A stretch of DNA of 64,000 bases from G963422445 sp963422445 (GTDB lineage Bacteria; Pseudomonadota; Alphaproteobacteria; Thalassobaculales; Thalassobaculaceae). The stretch lies in the NCBI GenBank assembly GCA_963422445.2, contig OY729512.2, positions 5,828,001 to 5,892,000 on the forward strand. Reading direction: 5' to 3'. The notes beneath the pieces are model-generated. The model was not told where the DNA came from. It saw only the letters and a list, made by a program, of their open reading frames with translations, and did no database searches. Made by a program: the position numbers and the translations under genes. Shown piece by piece: positions 9,111 to 18,852 of the stretch; positions within the stretch are counted from its first letter, which is position 1; the number at the start of each line of letters is the position of its first letter.

Positions 9111-9476
9111 GACGGTCACAACCAATCTGAATACTTTTGCCGTTGCTCGCTCTTTCGATTGAATTCGATCAAACGAGGCTCTTGCGAGTTTTCCTCGCGA
9201 CATTTTCAAAAGGGTTGGTATGATTCCAGAGGCCTACGTTACCAGAAGAAAGGTGGTGTTCGAGATTTTATCGGCAATAACGTGACATGCTCGGTGCCAG
9301 TTTGATCGACTGAATCCATCGAACCTGTCAGCTGCCAGATCATCGAACGACACCCTGTTTTCAGTAGTTTCTTGCGAATTTTTCAACTGCTACGACTCGA
9401 ATCTGTCCACCTGAATACAGCCCTGTCGAGACAGCCGGCTCTTGCAAGCAGGGTCCAGACCGCGGTATCCGCTGTC
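9111..9476. other. Intergenic stretch
   Basis: Between ppk2 and rsmB. The rsmB frame is open upstream to 9372, but that extension lacks family similarity. I see no gene or clear signal. Confidence 0.45.
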
Positions 9477-10772
9477 ATGCACAAGACATCTGATATCTCC
9501 GCTGCCCGAAGCGTCGCGTTTGACCTCCTGCGGTCGGTATTGCGGCGAAACCGCAGATTGGAGAATGCTCTCACAACGCATGATGGATTTCGCAGATTGC
9601 CGATGCGTGACAGGGGATTCACACGGCTGATCGCATCAACCACACTGCGCCGTCTTGGTCAGATCGATTGCGTAATCCGCATCTGCCTGAACAGACCCTT
9701 GCCGGACTCGGCTAATACGGTCCAGGACATCTTGCGCCTGGCAGGGGCCGAAATCCTGTTCCTTGACATCGCCCCGTATGCCACCGTCAACAGCGCGGTT
9801 GCCCAAGCTCGTGCACGGCAGCTTGACCGGTTTGCAGGACTCATCAATGCCGTGTTGCGCCGGATGTCCCGCGAAGGCAAGGCCATCCTTGATGGTATCC
9901 CGGTCACCCGCAACATCCCTGAATGGATGATGCGTGGATGGGAAACAGCTTTGGGCAGGGACATCGCCGAACGGATAGCCGCCGCGATCATGCGGGACCC
10001 ACCACTCGACATTTCCGTCAAATCCGATACCGCAGCCTGGGCAAACAGACTGAAGGCGAACGTTCTGAAGACAGGTTCGCTACGTTGCGATTTCGACGGT
10101 CCGATCAACGAAATGCCGGGCTTCGCCGAAGGCAGCTGGTGGGTTCAGGATGCGGCCGCAGCCCTGCCCGCCACATTGATGGGGCAAGTCAGGGGTAAGC
10201 AGATCCTGGACATGTGCGCTGCACCGGGTGGCAAAACCGCACAATTGCTGGCGGCGGGCGCACAGGTGACCGCGGTCGACCGCGCCAAACAGCGGATGGC
10301 CCGATTGCACCAGAATCTGGCAAGGCTGGGGATGTGTGCACAAACGAAGATCGCCGACGCAACGGTCTGGCATCCGGAAACACGGTTCGACGCAGTGCTC
10401 GTTGACTCGCCCTGCACCGCGACGGGAACGATCCGCCGGCACCCGGATATCCTGCACATGAAGTCCCGCGGCGACCTGAGCAAGCTGATTATGCTCCAGG
10501 ACCGGTTGCTGAACAATGCCATCAGGGTCGTAAAACCTGGTGGCCGGATCGTGTTTTGTACCTGCTCGTTGCAACCTGAAGAGGGTGAACAGCGGATCGA
10601 AGCCCTGTTGGCTTCCGGTGCTCCGGTCCGGCGCGATCCGATTTATCCGAAAGAAATCGGAGGCATCCCGGATGTGATTACAGCAGCGGGCGATCTTCGC
10701 ACCTTGCCGATCCATCTTCATGGCCAGGGCGGTCTTGACGGGTTTTTTGCCGTTCGACTGATTCGGACATAG
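9477..10772 (+). CDS. rsmB: 16S rRNA m5C methyltransferase RsmB/NOP family
   Basis: The protein methylates cytosine in 16S rRNA (C967 in E. coli) with SAM. The N-terminal ~140 residues are a NusB-like domain (ARSVAFDLLRSVLRR; YATVNSAVAQARA). The C-terminal Rossmann domain has the SAM motif DMCAAPGGKTAQLLAAGA, the first Cys motif DSPCTATGTIRRHPD and the catalytic Cys in FCTCSLQPEEGE. I chose the ATG at 9477 (MHKTSDISAARS) because the 35 codons before it are not conserved. Length of 431 fits the family. It begins a conserved alphaproteobacterial cluster with rpe and a heparinase-like gene; the purH often found next is absent. Confidence 0.94.
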   Translation: MHKTSDISAARSVAFDLLRSVLRRNRRLENALTTHDGFRRLPMRDRGFTRLIASTTLRRLGQIDCVIRICLNRPLPDSANTVQDILRLAGAEILFLDIAPYATVNSAVAQARARQLDRFAGLINAVLRRMSREGKAILDGIPVTRNIPEWMMRGWETALGRDIAERIAAAIMRDPPLDISVKSDTAAWANRLKANVLKTGSLRCDFDGPINEMPGFAEGSWWVQDAAAALPATLMGQVRGKQILDMCAAPGGKTAQLLAAGAQVTAVDRAKQRMARLHQNLARLGMCAQTKIADATVWHPETRFDAVLVDSPCTATGTIRRHPDILHMKSRGDLSKLIMLQDRLLNNAIRVVKPGGRIVFCTCSLQPEEGEQRIEALLASGAPVRRDPIYPKEIGGIPDVITAAGDLRTLPIHLHGQGGLDGFFAVRLIRT

Positions 10773-11003
10773 GTTAACGATCGTGCGATATGGTAGCTTC
10801 GGCATGCAGTTCGAGCCCACAGGGCTCACGAATATGATCAAGCAGAAATGGCAATTGGTCTGAGTGACCAGGCTGGCGAAGGCCATCACCGCGCATACAG
10901 GCACCAAACCCTGAACAGGCATCTTTGCGCCCCACTCGAAACAGGTATGCTCGCCATATCACCAAGCTTGCAGCAACAGGCACAAACTGATATCTGCACC
11001 GTT

Positions 11004-11669
11004 ATGTCGCGCTCGGTCCGTATTGCTCCCTCTGTTCTCGCTGCCGACTTCTCTTGCCTCGGTGACGAAGTCCGCGCCGTGAGCAAGGCCGGTGCCGACC
11101 TTATCCATCTTGATGTCATGGACGGGCATTTCGTTCCCAATCTCTCTTTCGGGCCGGATGTCGTCGCAGCACTCCGCAAACACAGCGACCGCCCCTTTGA
11201 CGTACATCTGATGATGAGCCCGGTTGACGATGTCATCCCGGTGTTCGCAGACGCCGGTGCCGATATCATCTCGGTGCATCCCGAAGCCACTGTTGATATA
11301 CACAGCACGTTGAAGAAGATTCGGGCCGCAGGAGCAAAGAGCGGCCTAGCAATCAATCCCGACACCCCCGCCGATGTTCTTGCACCATTGCTCGACTTGC
11401 TCGATCTGGTTCTGGTGGTGACTGTCAACCCCGGATTCGGCGGTCAGGCCTTCATTCCAAGCCAGTTACCAAAAATCGTAGCCATCCGGCAGCGTCTCGA
11501 TACGTCGGGGTTGGAGATCGATCTGTCCGTCGATGGCGGCGTCAACGCCGAAACAGCTCCGCTCTGCACCGCGGCGGGCGCCGATATTCTTGTCGCCGGG
11601 AGCGCGATATTCCGCGGCCCGGACCCCTCCTATGCAGCAAACATCAAACGCCTGAGACACCGACGATGA
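11004..11669 (+). CDS. rpe: Ribulose-phosphate 3-epimerase
   Basis: Interconverts ribulose 5-phosphate and xylulose 5-phosphate in the pentose phosphate and Calvin pathways. The 221-residue TIM barrel shows IAPSVLAADFSCLG, the metal and catalytic segment HLDVMDGHFVPNLSFGP, HLMMSPV, VTVNPGFGGQAFI and SVDGGVN with the phosphate loop VAGSAIF. The frame is open upstream, but the ATG at 11004 gives the family N-terminus SRSVRIAPS. Its stop overlaps the next start by four bases (ATGA), implying translational coupling. Confidence 0.96.
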   Translation: MSRSVRIAPSVLAADFSCLGDEVRAVSKAGADLIHLDVMDGHFVPNLSFGPDVVAALRKHSDRPFDVHLMMSPVDDVIPVFADAGADIISVHPEATVDIHSTLKKIRAAGAKSGLAINPDTPADVLAPLLDLLDLVLVVTVNPGFGGQAFIPSQLPKIVAIRQRLDTSGLEIDLSVDGGVNAETAPLCTAAGADILVAGSAIFRGPDPSYAANIKRLRHRR

Positions 11670-13348
11670 TTCCGCCAGCGACGGCGATGCGTAAAATACG
11701 TGAACTGTATTTTCTCTCGCCGGTCTACGCATGGCGTCTCGGTGCGAACCTTCGGCGTACGGACATTACACCGGTCGATCTTCCGTGGCCCGGCGATCCG
11801 GAAAATGGTCAGAACATTATCAATGAATTGGCCGCGAATGCCGATGCCATATCGTTCAAAATTTCCCCGAACTTGTGTTCTGAAGATACCTGGAAGATCA
11901 TAAGACTGCATGGATTCCTCTGGCTACGCGATCTCACGGCAGTCGGAGGCGAGGCGGCGCGTCTGACCGGCCGCAATCTGATCGACCTCTGGATCCGTGA
12001 CAGAAATCGCTGGCATCCGCAGGCTTGGCGTGCCGATATCCTCGGCGAACGGCTTACCAACTGGCTCAGCACCTTCGATTTCTTCGTTGGATCCGCGGAT
12101 CAGCAGTTCCGCAAACGGGTTCTCGACAGTATCGCCCGCCAGGCAGCACATGCGCCGCGCGATCTTTCCATCATCCCCGAGGGAATGCGCCGTATGCTGG
12201 CAATACGCGGTCTGGTCTTGTCAACGGTCGCGCTGGCGGGAGACGACAGCCGCCTTGTCACCGCCGAAGACATGCTGTTGCGGGAAATTGACACCCAGAT
12301 CAACACTGACGGCGGCCACCGGTCGCGGTCACCAGCGCATCACTGCAAGGTGCTCATGGCGTTGATCGACATTCGCAACGGACTGCGCATCCGTGGGCGA
12401 ACGGTTCCCCCGAAGCTGGACGACAGCATTGACCGGATGGCATTGATGTTGCCGGTATGGCGGCATGGCGACAACAATCTCGCACAGTTCCACCATACGC
12501 CGCCAAGACCCCCAGCCCCCATCGACAGCATTCTGGCATGGTCCGATACGGGATCGCGGATCGCCACCGATACCACCGACACGGGCTATCAACGCCTGAC
12601 GAGCGGGCGCACATGCATTATCGTCGACATTGGCATGCCCGCGATGTTCGACGTTCCGCCCTATGCGAGCCCACTGGCCATGGAGATGAGCGTCGGAAAG
12701 CAACGCCTTGTCGCGAATTGTGGGACCGCCCTCGACATCCCCGTCCGGGAGCAGGCACTGAGACTCTCAAGCGCCCATTCGATGCTCACCATCAATGATG
12801 CCGATGCGCCACCGATTTTTGGCAAACCGCCTCGCCTACCAACATCGGTCACATCGCGTCGCGAGCAGATTGAAGACGGCACATTGGTCCTTCGGGCCGA
12901 GCACGACGGATTTCGCGAAAGATTTGGCTTGATCTGTCAGCGGCGGCTTCGGCTGTCGGATAACGGCGAGACTGTCGAGGGTGAAGACCGGTTGATCGCA
13001 GATCCCGATCCCGGCACGGACCTGCCGGAGAGAGCCACGATCCGATTCCACCTGTGCTCCGGCCTGAAACCGGAACTGGCGGCAGACGGTCGTTCAGTCC
13101 GTGTTGATCTGCCGTCATGTGGACCTTGGATATTTTGGTCGGATGCAGATCTCGGTGTCGGGGAATGGGATTACTTCACGATTGATGGCGAACAAAAGAC
13201 CGGCTTCATTCATGTAACCAAGCCCCTCCACAGCATCCGAGAGACCGGTGAGATTGCTGTGCGCTGGAAGCTGTACCACGACAACGGGCGCCGCCAGCCA
13301 ATACCGGATGCGTTACAGAGCCAGGAAACCGAGCATGATCGAAATTGA
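11666..13348 (+). CDS. Heparinase II/III-like family protein
   Basis: A 560-residue protein with an alpha-helical toroid N-terminal half (WIRDRNRWHPQAWRADILGE, LGERLTNWLSTFDFF) and a beta-sheet C-terminal half with the family pattern SPLAMEMSVGKQRLVANCG and REQALRLSSAHSMLTI. In alphaproteobacteria this heparinase-like gene commonly follows rsmB/rpe; substrates are unproven, but uronic-acid-containing glycans are plausible. No signal peptide is evident. It overlaps rpe by 4 bases upstream and the creatininase gene by 14 bases downstream, so the three form one operon. Confidence 0.9.
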   Translation: MIPPATAMRKIRELYFLSPVYAWRLGANLRRTDITPVDLPWPGDPENGQNIINELAANADAISFKISPNLCSEDTWKIIRLHGFLWLRDLTAVGGEAARLTGRNLIDLWIRDRNRWHPQAWRADILGERLTNWLSTFDFFVGSADQQFRKRVLDSIARQAAHAPRDLSIIPEGMRRMLAIRGLVLSTVALAGDDSRLVTAEDMLLREIDTQINTDGGHRSRSPAHHCKVLMALIDIRNGLRIRGRTVPPKLDDSIDRMALMLPVWRHGDNNLAQFHHTPPRPPAPIDSILAWSDTGSRIATDTTDTGYQRLTSGRTCIIVDIGMPAMFDVPPYASPLAMEMSVGKQRLVANCGTALDIPVREQALRLSSAHSMLTINDADAPPIFGKPPRLPTSVTSRREQIEDGTLVLRAEHDGFRERFGLICQRRLRLSDNGETVEGEDRLIADPDPGTDLPERATIRFHLCSGLKPELAADGRSVRVDLPSCGPWIFWSDADLGVGEWDYFTIDGEQKTGFIHVTKPLHSIRETGEIAVRWKLYHDNGRRQPIPDALQSQETEHDRN

Positions 13349-14147
13349 ATGGGTCCGCTTGAAGGCACATGAGTTGCGAACACTGGCGTCCCGTGACACG
13401 GTTGTCGTCTTGCCGGTTGCCGCTATCGAGCAACACGGCCCGCACCTTCCGGTCATGGTTGACTCGAGGCTGGCACAAGAGGTCGCGCTGCGGGCCGCAG
13501 CGAAATCCGCGGCGGCAGACTGTCCGGCCCTTGTTCTTCCGGTCATCGCCTATGGCCTGTCGGAACATCACATGCCGTTCGGCGGCACCATCACCCTCGA
13601 CACCGAAAGCTTCCATCTTGTCGTACGGGGTGTGATCAGCAGTGTCGTGCGCCACGGATTTTCCAAAGTGCTCATTCTCAACGGACATGGCGGCAACATT
13701 CTCGCGATCCAGACGACCGCCCAGGATCTGACCATGGAACTCGGCATCCCGGTTGTCGCCACGACCTACTGGCTTGAAGCGGGATTCAGATTTGGCCAGA
13801 TCCTTGATGCTCAGGAAACGGTTCTGCATGCATGCGAAGCCGAAACTTCGATGATGCTGGCTCTCGAACCGGATCTCGTTGATAACGATCTTGCCGCTGC
13901 GAAAGGTCCGGTCGTACCGCATTTTCTGCGTGCCGGCGAAAGCGCCTATCGGTGGCGGTCGTTGGCCCATGTCACCCCGAACGGTGTTATCGGCGACCCG
14001 ACGACAGCGACCGCGGAGAAAGGTGAGCGGCTGCTGGACGCGGCGAGCGATGCGGTAGCCAATCTGATGACTCGGCTTGACACCTTCGCGGCACCCGAGG
14101 ATCTGCGGCCGGACAGCATCAAGGGGGTACCGTTCCTACCGGGCTGA
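13335..14147 (+). CDS. Creatininase family metal-dependent amidohydrolase
   Basis: Creatininase-fold enzymes hydrolyse cyclic or linear amides with two metal ions. The 270-residue protein has the metal-site signature AIEQHGPHLPVMVDS, the HHMPFGGTITL segment and NGHGGNILA. A late acidic residue in CEAETSMMLALEPD fits the E-x-S motif. It overlaps the heparinase-like gene. A second family member is at 52451-53197. The true substrate is unknown; family members include creatininase and MftE-type peptidases. Confidence 0.9.
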   Translation: MIEIEWVRLKAHELRTLASRDTVVVLPVAAIEQHGPHLPVMVDSRLAQEVALRAAAKSAAADCPALVLPVIAYGLSEHHMPFGGTITLDTESFHLVVRGVISSVVRHGFSKVLILNGHGGNILAIQTTAQDLTMELGIPVVATTYWLEAGFRFGQILDAQETVLHACEAETSMMLALEPDLVDNDLAAAKGPVVPHFLRAGESAYRWRSLAHVTPNGVIGDPTTATAEKGERLLDAASDAVANLMTRLDTFAAPEDLRPDSIKGVPFLPG

Positions 14148-14152
14148 CCAAC

Positions 14153-14168
14153 CCGATCCCAGGATCGG
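14153..14168 (+). terminator. Possible terminator hairpin after creatininase gene
   Basis: Six bases after the stop, CCGATC and GATCGG form a perfect 6-bp stem with a 4-base loop. There is no T-run after it, so termination strength is doubtful. Confidence 0.28.
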
Positions 14169-14660
14169 CAAACCGCAACAATTATTGAACCGTTACACTG
14201 ATGCGGCTTGCGCGGAGGACGCAAAGACCGCGATCACGGCGGGTGCGCCTCCGGAGGCGTCCGACCGAGACCATTGCAACCGGCCCCTTCCCGTGGTTGG
14301 CTCATTGAAACCGTCGGAAACTCGCGGTCAGCGGGGATGAACTGCCCGAACCGGCAAAAGCCCCGCGGCGTGACGGATTGAGACGTGTCGTTCGGAGTCT
14401 TTAACACTGCTGCAAACCGAGTCGCTGCCGGATGAGGCGGCTCATTCCGTTGGTGCCTTGTCGAGCAAGACATCGATGATCGGGTTGAAATCACGCTGTT
14501 TCTTCGCCGTTCACTGGACCGGAGAGCAGACACCGGTGCGTGCTCTATCACCGTGGTCGTCCTTGATCGGCGTCATCGGCCAGCGTTCCAGGTCACGCAC
14601 GCGATCCCGCTACATCACTGGTCGACCGCACCACGGATGACGCCGCATCATGCGCCGATT
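14169..14660. other. Intergenic, probably decayed sequence
   Basis: No credible gene. Minus-strand reading shows scattered pieces such as FNPIIDVLLDKAPTE broken by stops, which may be a remnant of a lost gene, but I cannot assign it. Confidence 0.4.
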
Positions 14661-15005
14661 TTACAGCCTGCCTGATCGAACCAGAACGCCCGGCCGAGCC
14701 TCGGTCGCGATGCCGCGCTCGAAAATGGCCTCCCCCGACACGATGGTTGCTTCGTAGCCTTCAACCTTTTGCACCAGGTGTTTGCCGCCAGCCGGCAAAT
14801 CGTGAACAATCTCCGACACCTGCAGCTGCAAGACATCGGAATCAACCAGATTCAAATCGGCATTCATACCCGGGAGCAACCGTCCCCGGTCGTGGAAACC
14901 GAAGAATTTGACGGTCTCGCCGGTTTGCTTCCGGACGAGCCATTCGAGCGGAAGTTTCGCACCACGGCTGCGGTCGTGGCCTCAATGGGCAAGCATGAAA
15001 TTCGG
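14661..15005 (-). pseudogene. D-aminoacylase/amidohydrolase pseudogene, C-terminal part
   Basis: Minus-strand translation FMLAH, stop, GHDRSRGAKLPLEWLVRKQT, then GRLLPGMNADLNLVD, VHDLPAGGKHLVQKVEGYEA and SGEAIFERGIATEARPG is the conserved C-terminus of N-acyl-D-amino-acid deacylase-type amidohydrolases. The TGA after FMLAH stands where the family has Trp. The gene continues at 17117 on the other side of an IS1595 element; the rejoined codons read ASVPNFMLAH. Confidence 0.85.
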
Positions 15006-15087
15006 GGGATTATATACGAAAGTGACCAAAACCGCTTGACGCTGCCCGCTTCGGTCACTATGTTTCCGTTATTCAGTGGAGGCGGTC

Positions 15088-16058
15088 ATGGCTCACAAGG
15101 CACCCGGAAAGCACTACCGCGAAGGCATATCGCTGGTCGATGTCATGCGGATGTTCCCGGATGACGCGGCGGCAGAGTGCTGGTTCACCGAGGTTCGCTA
15201 GCCGGACGGCCTTCACTGCCCGCACTGCGGATCGACCAACGTCCAGGACGGCACCAAGCACAAGACCATGCCCTATCGGTGCCGGGATTGCCGCAAATGG
15301 TTCTCTGTCAAGACCGGAACCGTCATGCATTCATCGAAGCTCGGCTTGCAGGTGTGGGCCGTAGCGTCCTCCCTGCTGACGACCGGCATCAAGGGCCAGG
15401 CCAGCATGAAGTTGCATCGGGACTTGGGCATTACGCAGAAATCCGCGTGGCATCTGGCGCATCGAATCCGCGAGACCTGGGCCAGGAAGAACCCGCCGTT
15501 CGCAGGTCCCGCGGAGGCCGACGAGACGTACATCGGCGGGAAGCTCAAGACCATGCACGCCAAGAAGCTCGCCAGCGCCGCGACTACGGCAAGACCATTG
15601 TTGCAGGCACCCGAGGTCGCGCTACTGGCACCGTGCGCGGCCAGGCGGTCGAGTGCGCGGACAAGGACACCCTCCACGCCTTCGTAGGTGCTCACGCGGC
15701 TCCAGGGGCTACCATCTACACCGACGAAGCCAAGGCGTACCAGAGCCTGCCGAACCACGAGACCGTCACCCACTCTCGCGGCGAGTATGTGCGCGAGCAA
15801 GTCGGCACCAACGGGATGGCAGCGTTCTGGTCGATGCTCAAGCGCGGCGACCACGGCACCGATCACCCCTGGTCGCCCAAGCACATGGACCGCTATGTGG
15901 CGGAGGTCACGGGACGCCACAACGACCGCGAATCCGACACCCTTGATCAGATGACCCACATCGCGCAGGGCATGGTCGGAAAGCGGCTCAGGTATCGCGA
16001 CTTGGTTGGCAACTTCACAATAAGGCAACGTGATGAGCGAAGAAGAACTGAACCGTGA
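15088..16058 (+). pseudogene. IS1595 (ISXO2-like) transposase with nonsense and frameshift
   Basis: Starts MAHKAPGKHYREGISLVDVM. An in-frame TAG at 15199-15201 replaces the family Trp before PDGLHCPHCGS, the zinc ribbon that continues CRDCRKWFSVKTGTVMHSSK. A catalytic acid lies in AEADETYIGG. A frameshift near 15575 moves the DDE C-terminal half to another frame: GATIYTDEAKAYQSLPNHE, NGMAAFWSMLKRGDHGTDH, KHMDRYVAEVTGRHN and GKRLRYRDLVGN. Two independent lesions make it inactive. Confidence 0.85.
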
Positions 16059-16383
16059 TCTTGGCGCCTTCGCCAAGCGATATACTGGATTGCAGGAGAA
16101 GATTGCTTGCCTTAAGGAAAGGCTTTGCAAGATCAGCACCAAACTCGCGGATGACTCGCAGAGCTTAAGGGAAGCGGCGAGCGGGCACCTTCGCCCGTCC
16201 GAACTGTCCATGGAGTCCGAAATGGTCAACGAGACAATCCGTCAAATGCAGGAAGCCATAGACCAGCGCGAGCGCGTGGCCGCAAAGATGAGGGAAACGA
16301 CATTGAAAGGCATGGTAACTCACACCCGCCCGCAAGGATTACCCGATAGCTTGCTATTTGAACTCGGGGAGCATCTTTCGTAA
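16033..16383 (+). CDS. Small coiled-coil hypothetical protein, IS1595 passenger
   Basis: 116 residues, starting MSEEELNRDLGAFAKRY, with a long charged helical stretch (LQEKIACLKERLCKISTKL, MQEAIDQRERVAAKM) that should form a coiled coil. It overlaps the transposase 3' end and lies within the inverted repeats, so it is transposon cargo. No function recognised. Its intact frame contrasts with the broken transposase. Confidence 0.6.
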   Translation: MSEEELNRDLGAFAKRYTGLQEKIACLKERLCKISTKLADDSQSLREAASGHLRPSELSMESEMVNETIRQMQEAIDQRERVAAKMRETTLKGMVTHTRPQGLPDSLLFELGEHLS

Positions 16384-16635
16384 GCCCAACGATGATGGTG
16401 GTGAACTAGAATCTTGAATTCGCATAATGTGTTCACATGTGGACAGAGCTACCCCAGCCAAGACGGAGGCTCCGATCCACACTGCGGATACGTGGAGCCA
16501 GTCAATAAAGCGAAATTGTTGTCCCTCTCGGCGCATACTCCATCCTGCCGCAGCAGTGATAAACAAGACAAAGCCAATTCCTATCAGTACCCCGTCTATA
16601 TCCAGCCACACGCCAACATCCTCCCCATTGTGCAT
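16354..16635 (-). CDS. Small two-helix membrane protein, IS1595 passenger
   Basis: About 93 residues from MHNGEDVGVWLDIDG, with two hydrophobic segments (GVLIGIGFVLFITAAAGW and LHVSAVWIGASVLAGVAL) separated by a short basic loop. An alternative start at 16674 adds 13 residues. It lies convergent to the coiled-coil gene inside IS1595 element C. Not recognised as a known family. Confidence 0.5.
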   Translation of the reverse strand: MHNGEDVGVWLDIDGVLIGIGFVLFITAAAGWSMRREGQQFRFIDWLHVSAVWIGASVLAGVALSTCEHIMRIQDSSSPPSSLGLRKMLPEFK

Positions 16636-16871
16636 GACGCCGGCAGTGGGTGCCGGGCCGTTGCAATCACGCACAGGTTATGTGGAGACCCTGCCTATTC
16701 GCCGGGCCGGGGAGCTACCCCAGCCGGGTCAAGGGCTGTTCTATTCGGCAGGCGACCCGACAGAGCGGGCAACCTGAACGTGATTGCAGGAGAGAGTGTG
16801 GACCACACGGATCGACATTGCCACCCCCTCATGGCACGATCTCGGTGAGGCCAGCCAAGGCAGAGGCACCG

Positions 16872-17063
16872 ATGGACAAGACGCGCAAGCGCGGCCGGCC
16901 GGTCGAGAAGGAAATGCCGGTGCCGATCCCGGATACGCCCGAGAACGTCGCACGGGCACTCCTGACCACGCCGCCGAAGAAGAAAGGCAAATGGAACTAT
17001 CTGAAGGGGGAAAGCCCTCAGCTGCGGGAGCCTCACAAAGCAGGCAATACAAGTCCAAAATAG
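16872..17063 (+). CDS. Small basic protein typical of IS1595 cargo
   Basis: 63 residues starting MDKTRKRGRPVEKEMPVPIP, with an AT-hook-like KRGRPVEK and the block DTPENVARALLTTPPKKKGK followed by WNYLK. Short proteins with this P-DTPEN-A-ARA-PPKK pattern are, to my recollection, commonly found beside IS1595 transposases, and may bind DNA or regulate the element. It ends 44 bases before the right inverted repeat. Confidence 0.6.
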   Translation: MDKTRKRGRPVEKEMPVPIPDTPENVARALLTTPPKKKGKWNYLKGESPQLREPHKAGNTSPK

Positions 17064-17107
17064 GTCAAGGCGTTACCTCGACCTTGGTCACTTTCGTATA
17101 TAATCCC

Positions 17108-18489
17108 TGAAATTCGGAACGCTGGCATCGCTTATCAATCCACAATGAGCACCGCCATCGGACAGACCGGGCACGGTGTCCGGATCGGTGATCATCACTC
17201 GCACGGGTTCGAGATCACTGGTCACGTAATTGGTCACCGGGAAGAACAATTTTCGCATACCCCCTCCGATCAGATAGTCATAGACAACTTCTTCCGGTGT
17301 CTTGCCCGTGCGGGCGGCGATCGCCACGATCGATTGCTCCTGCGACGGTTCGTAATCGGGCGGATCTCCAAGCAGAGACATGCGAATCCAGCGCGTCGCG
17401 ATCGCATGAGTCAGCCGTAGTAGGACGGACAACATCTCACTTGAGACCTTCTCACCGAGAATCGCCCGTCTGGTCGCCAGCTCCCGTAACCGCGCCAGCT
17501 TGTCCTCGACGGCAAGACCATGGAGCGCCCTGAAACTGGCCCGAACCGAAAACGGTGTCAGCGATGTCGCCAGGCCAAGGATCAGACCGACAGGGCGCCC
17601 AGTTACCTGGGCGGTAATTGACGCCCCCTCGGCCTTTGCCGCCTTCAATGCCGTCACAAGGCGCCGCCAGCGTCCGGATCATGGGTACGGTCGGTCAGCA
17701 GAAATCAGAGCGGTCGCCCGGTTTCGACGCCGAGTTGCGTCATCTCCTCCAATTCCGCGTCCTTGTCCCCGAAATCCGAAATCATTCCGAACACGCCGGC
17801 GCCGATCCTGCCGAATTCACGGCCGATCCCGAGCAACTCGTCGGTACCCGAGTAACGGCTGGAAACAAATGCACCCGACATCGTCTTGCGAGAGTAGGTC
17901 CGGGATGTCGTGAAGCCGAAGGCCCCTGCCCTGTTTGCGTCCCCGATCAGAGTCGCCATGGCGACGATGCCGGAGGCGGTTGCCCGTTTATGACGGATTG
18001 CCCGGTCGCCCATGACATAGACCCGCAGCGCGTGATGCGGCATCTGTGCTGCGACATCGATAACGTGCTCTTGCCGTTCGAGAGCATTGAGATAGTCTGG
18101 AAAGCTTTGCCAGTCCCAGAACAGTCCTTCCGCCAGCGCGATCCCGGGAATGTCTTCAATACCTTCCATAAAGCGATCAGCGCATCATGGTGCTCGCGAC
18201 GCACCGGGACGAAACCGACGCCGCAATTGCCGAACAGGATCGTCGTCGATCCATTCCAGAAGGACGACGCGAGTTCCGGATCCCATATCGCCTGACCATC
18301 ATAAATAGGTGTGCACATCGACCCATCGGGCGTCACGAGCAGACCGCCCGCGCCGGTATCCCATCGCGCCGGTCCCGCCTTGCCGCTGACTTCGGCAATG
18401 AGCCCACCGCTGACAGCGACATCACCGGTGAACGCCACGGCGCCGGTGTCATCGATGACAGATCCTCCAAGGATGACCAGATCATGCAT
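17108..18489 (-). pseudogene. D-aminoacylase/amidohydrolase pseudogene, N-terminal part
   Basis: From ATG 18489 (GGAGG seven bases upstream) the protein reads MHDLVILGGSVIDDTGAV, but the metal-binding HTHYDGQ motif is scrambled to CTPIYDGQ by small indels. GNCGVGFVPVR follows, then a frameshift near 18165 into EGIEDIPGIALAEGLFWDW and VIDVAAQMPHHALRVYVMG, another near 17690, and the conserved LSDGGAHCGLISDASVPNF before the insertion point of IS1595 element C. Enzymes of this family release D-amino acids from N-acyl forms using zinc. Lesions outside the insertion show long-standing decay. Confidence 0.85.
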
Positions 18490-18852
18490 GACGTGCCTCC
18501 AGATCGAGCAGCGCAACAGGGCGACGGCCTTGACGCGGTGCTGACGAGACTTCGCTCCTGTTATGACTGGACGGGACTGTCTCTTTCCTGCGACATCTGG
18601 CCCCATCCCGGATCGCGCCGTAACTCGGCCCGGTGCCAACAGGGCGCAAGCCGGATCCAGAAGCCGTTCTCTTCTGCATTGGCGGGGATGATGATCTGGC
18701 CCCGTGGTGGCGATCCGGGCTGGAAAACCGGGCATGGAGCCGCTATCAAGACCGGCAACCGATCTGCGCGTCCAGGGCATGACGGTGGGAAAGCCCCGAT
18801 ATGATCTCGCGATTACGCAATGTCCGTGCAAGGCGAAAGGCACCACCACACG
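18490..18852. other. Intergenic region between divergent D-aminoacylase remnant and racemase-family gene
   Basis: It holds the promoter region for two divergent genes. I see no clear operator or gene. The plus frame of the next gene is open back to 18820, but the family-like start is at 18853. Confidence 0.4.

Larger units (their letters stand above)
15006..17107 (+). mobile_element. IS1595-family element C with passenger genes
   Basis: Ends GGGATTATATACGAAAGTGA (15006) and its reverse complement ending at 17107 are perfect inverted repeats of 24 bases. Both sides are flanked by TGAAATTCGG (14996-15005 and 17108-17117), a 10-bp duplication, longer than the usual 8 bp. The 2.1-kb element carries a broken transposase and three small genes, as known for passenger-bearing IS1595 members. 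It splits a D-aminoacylase gene. Confidence 0.85.

Noticed and set aside
13206..13970. Long minus-strand frame opposite the creatininase gene
   Set aside because: It is the antisense shadow of a high-GC coding region, without family similarity or a ribosome binding site.
14458..14640. Small plus-strand gene between creatininase and D-aminoacylase remnant
   Set aside because: Low-complexity Ser/Arg-rich translation, no start signal and no recognisable motif.
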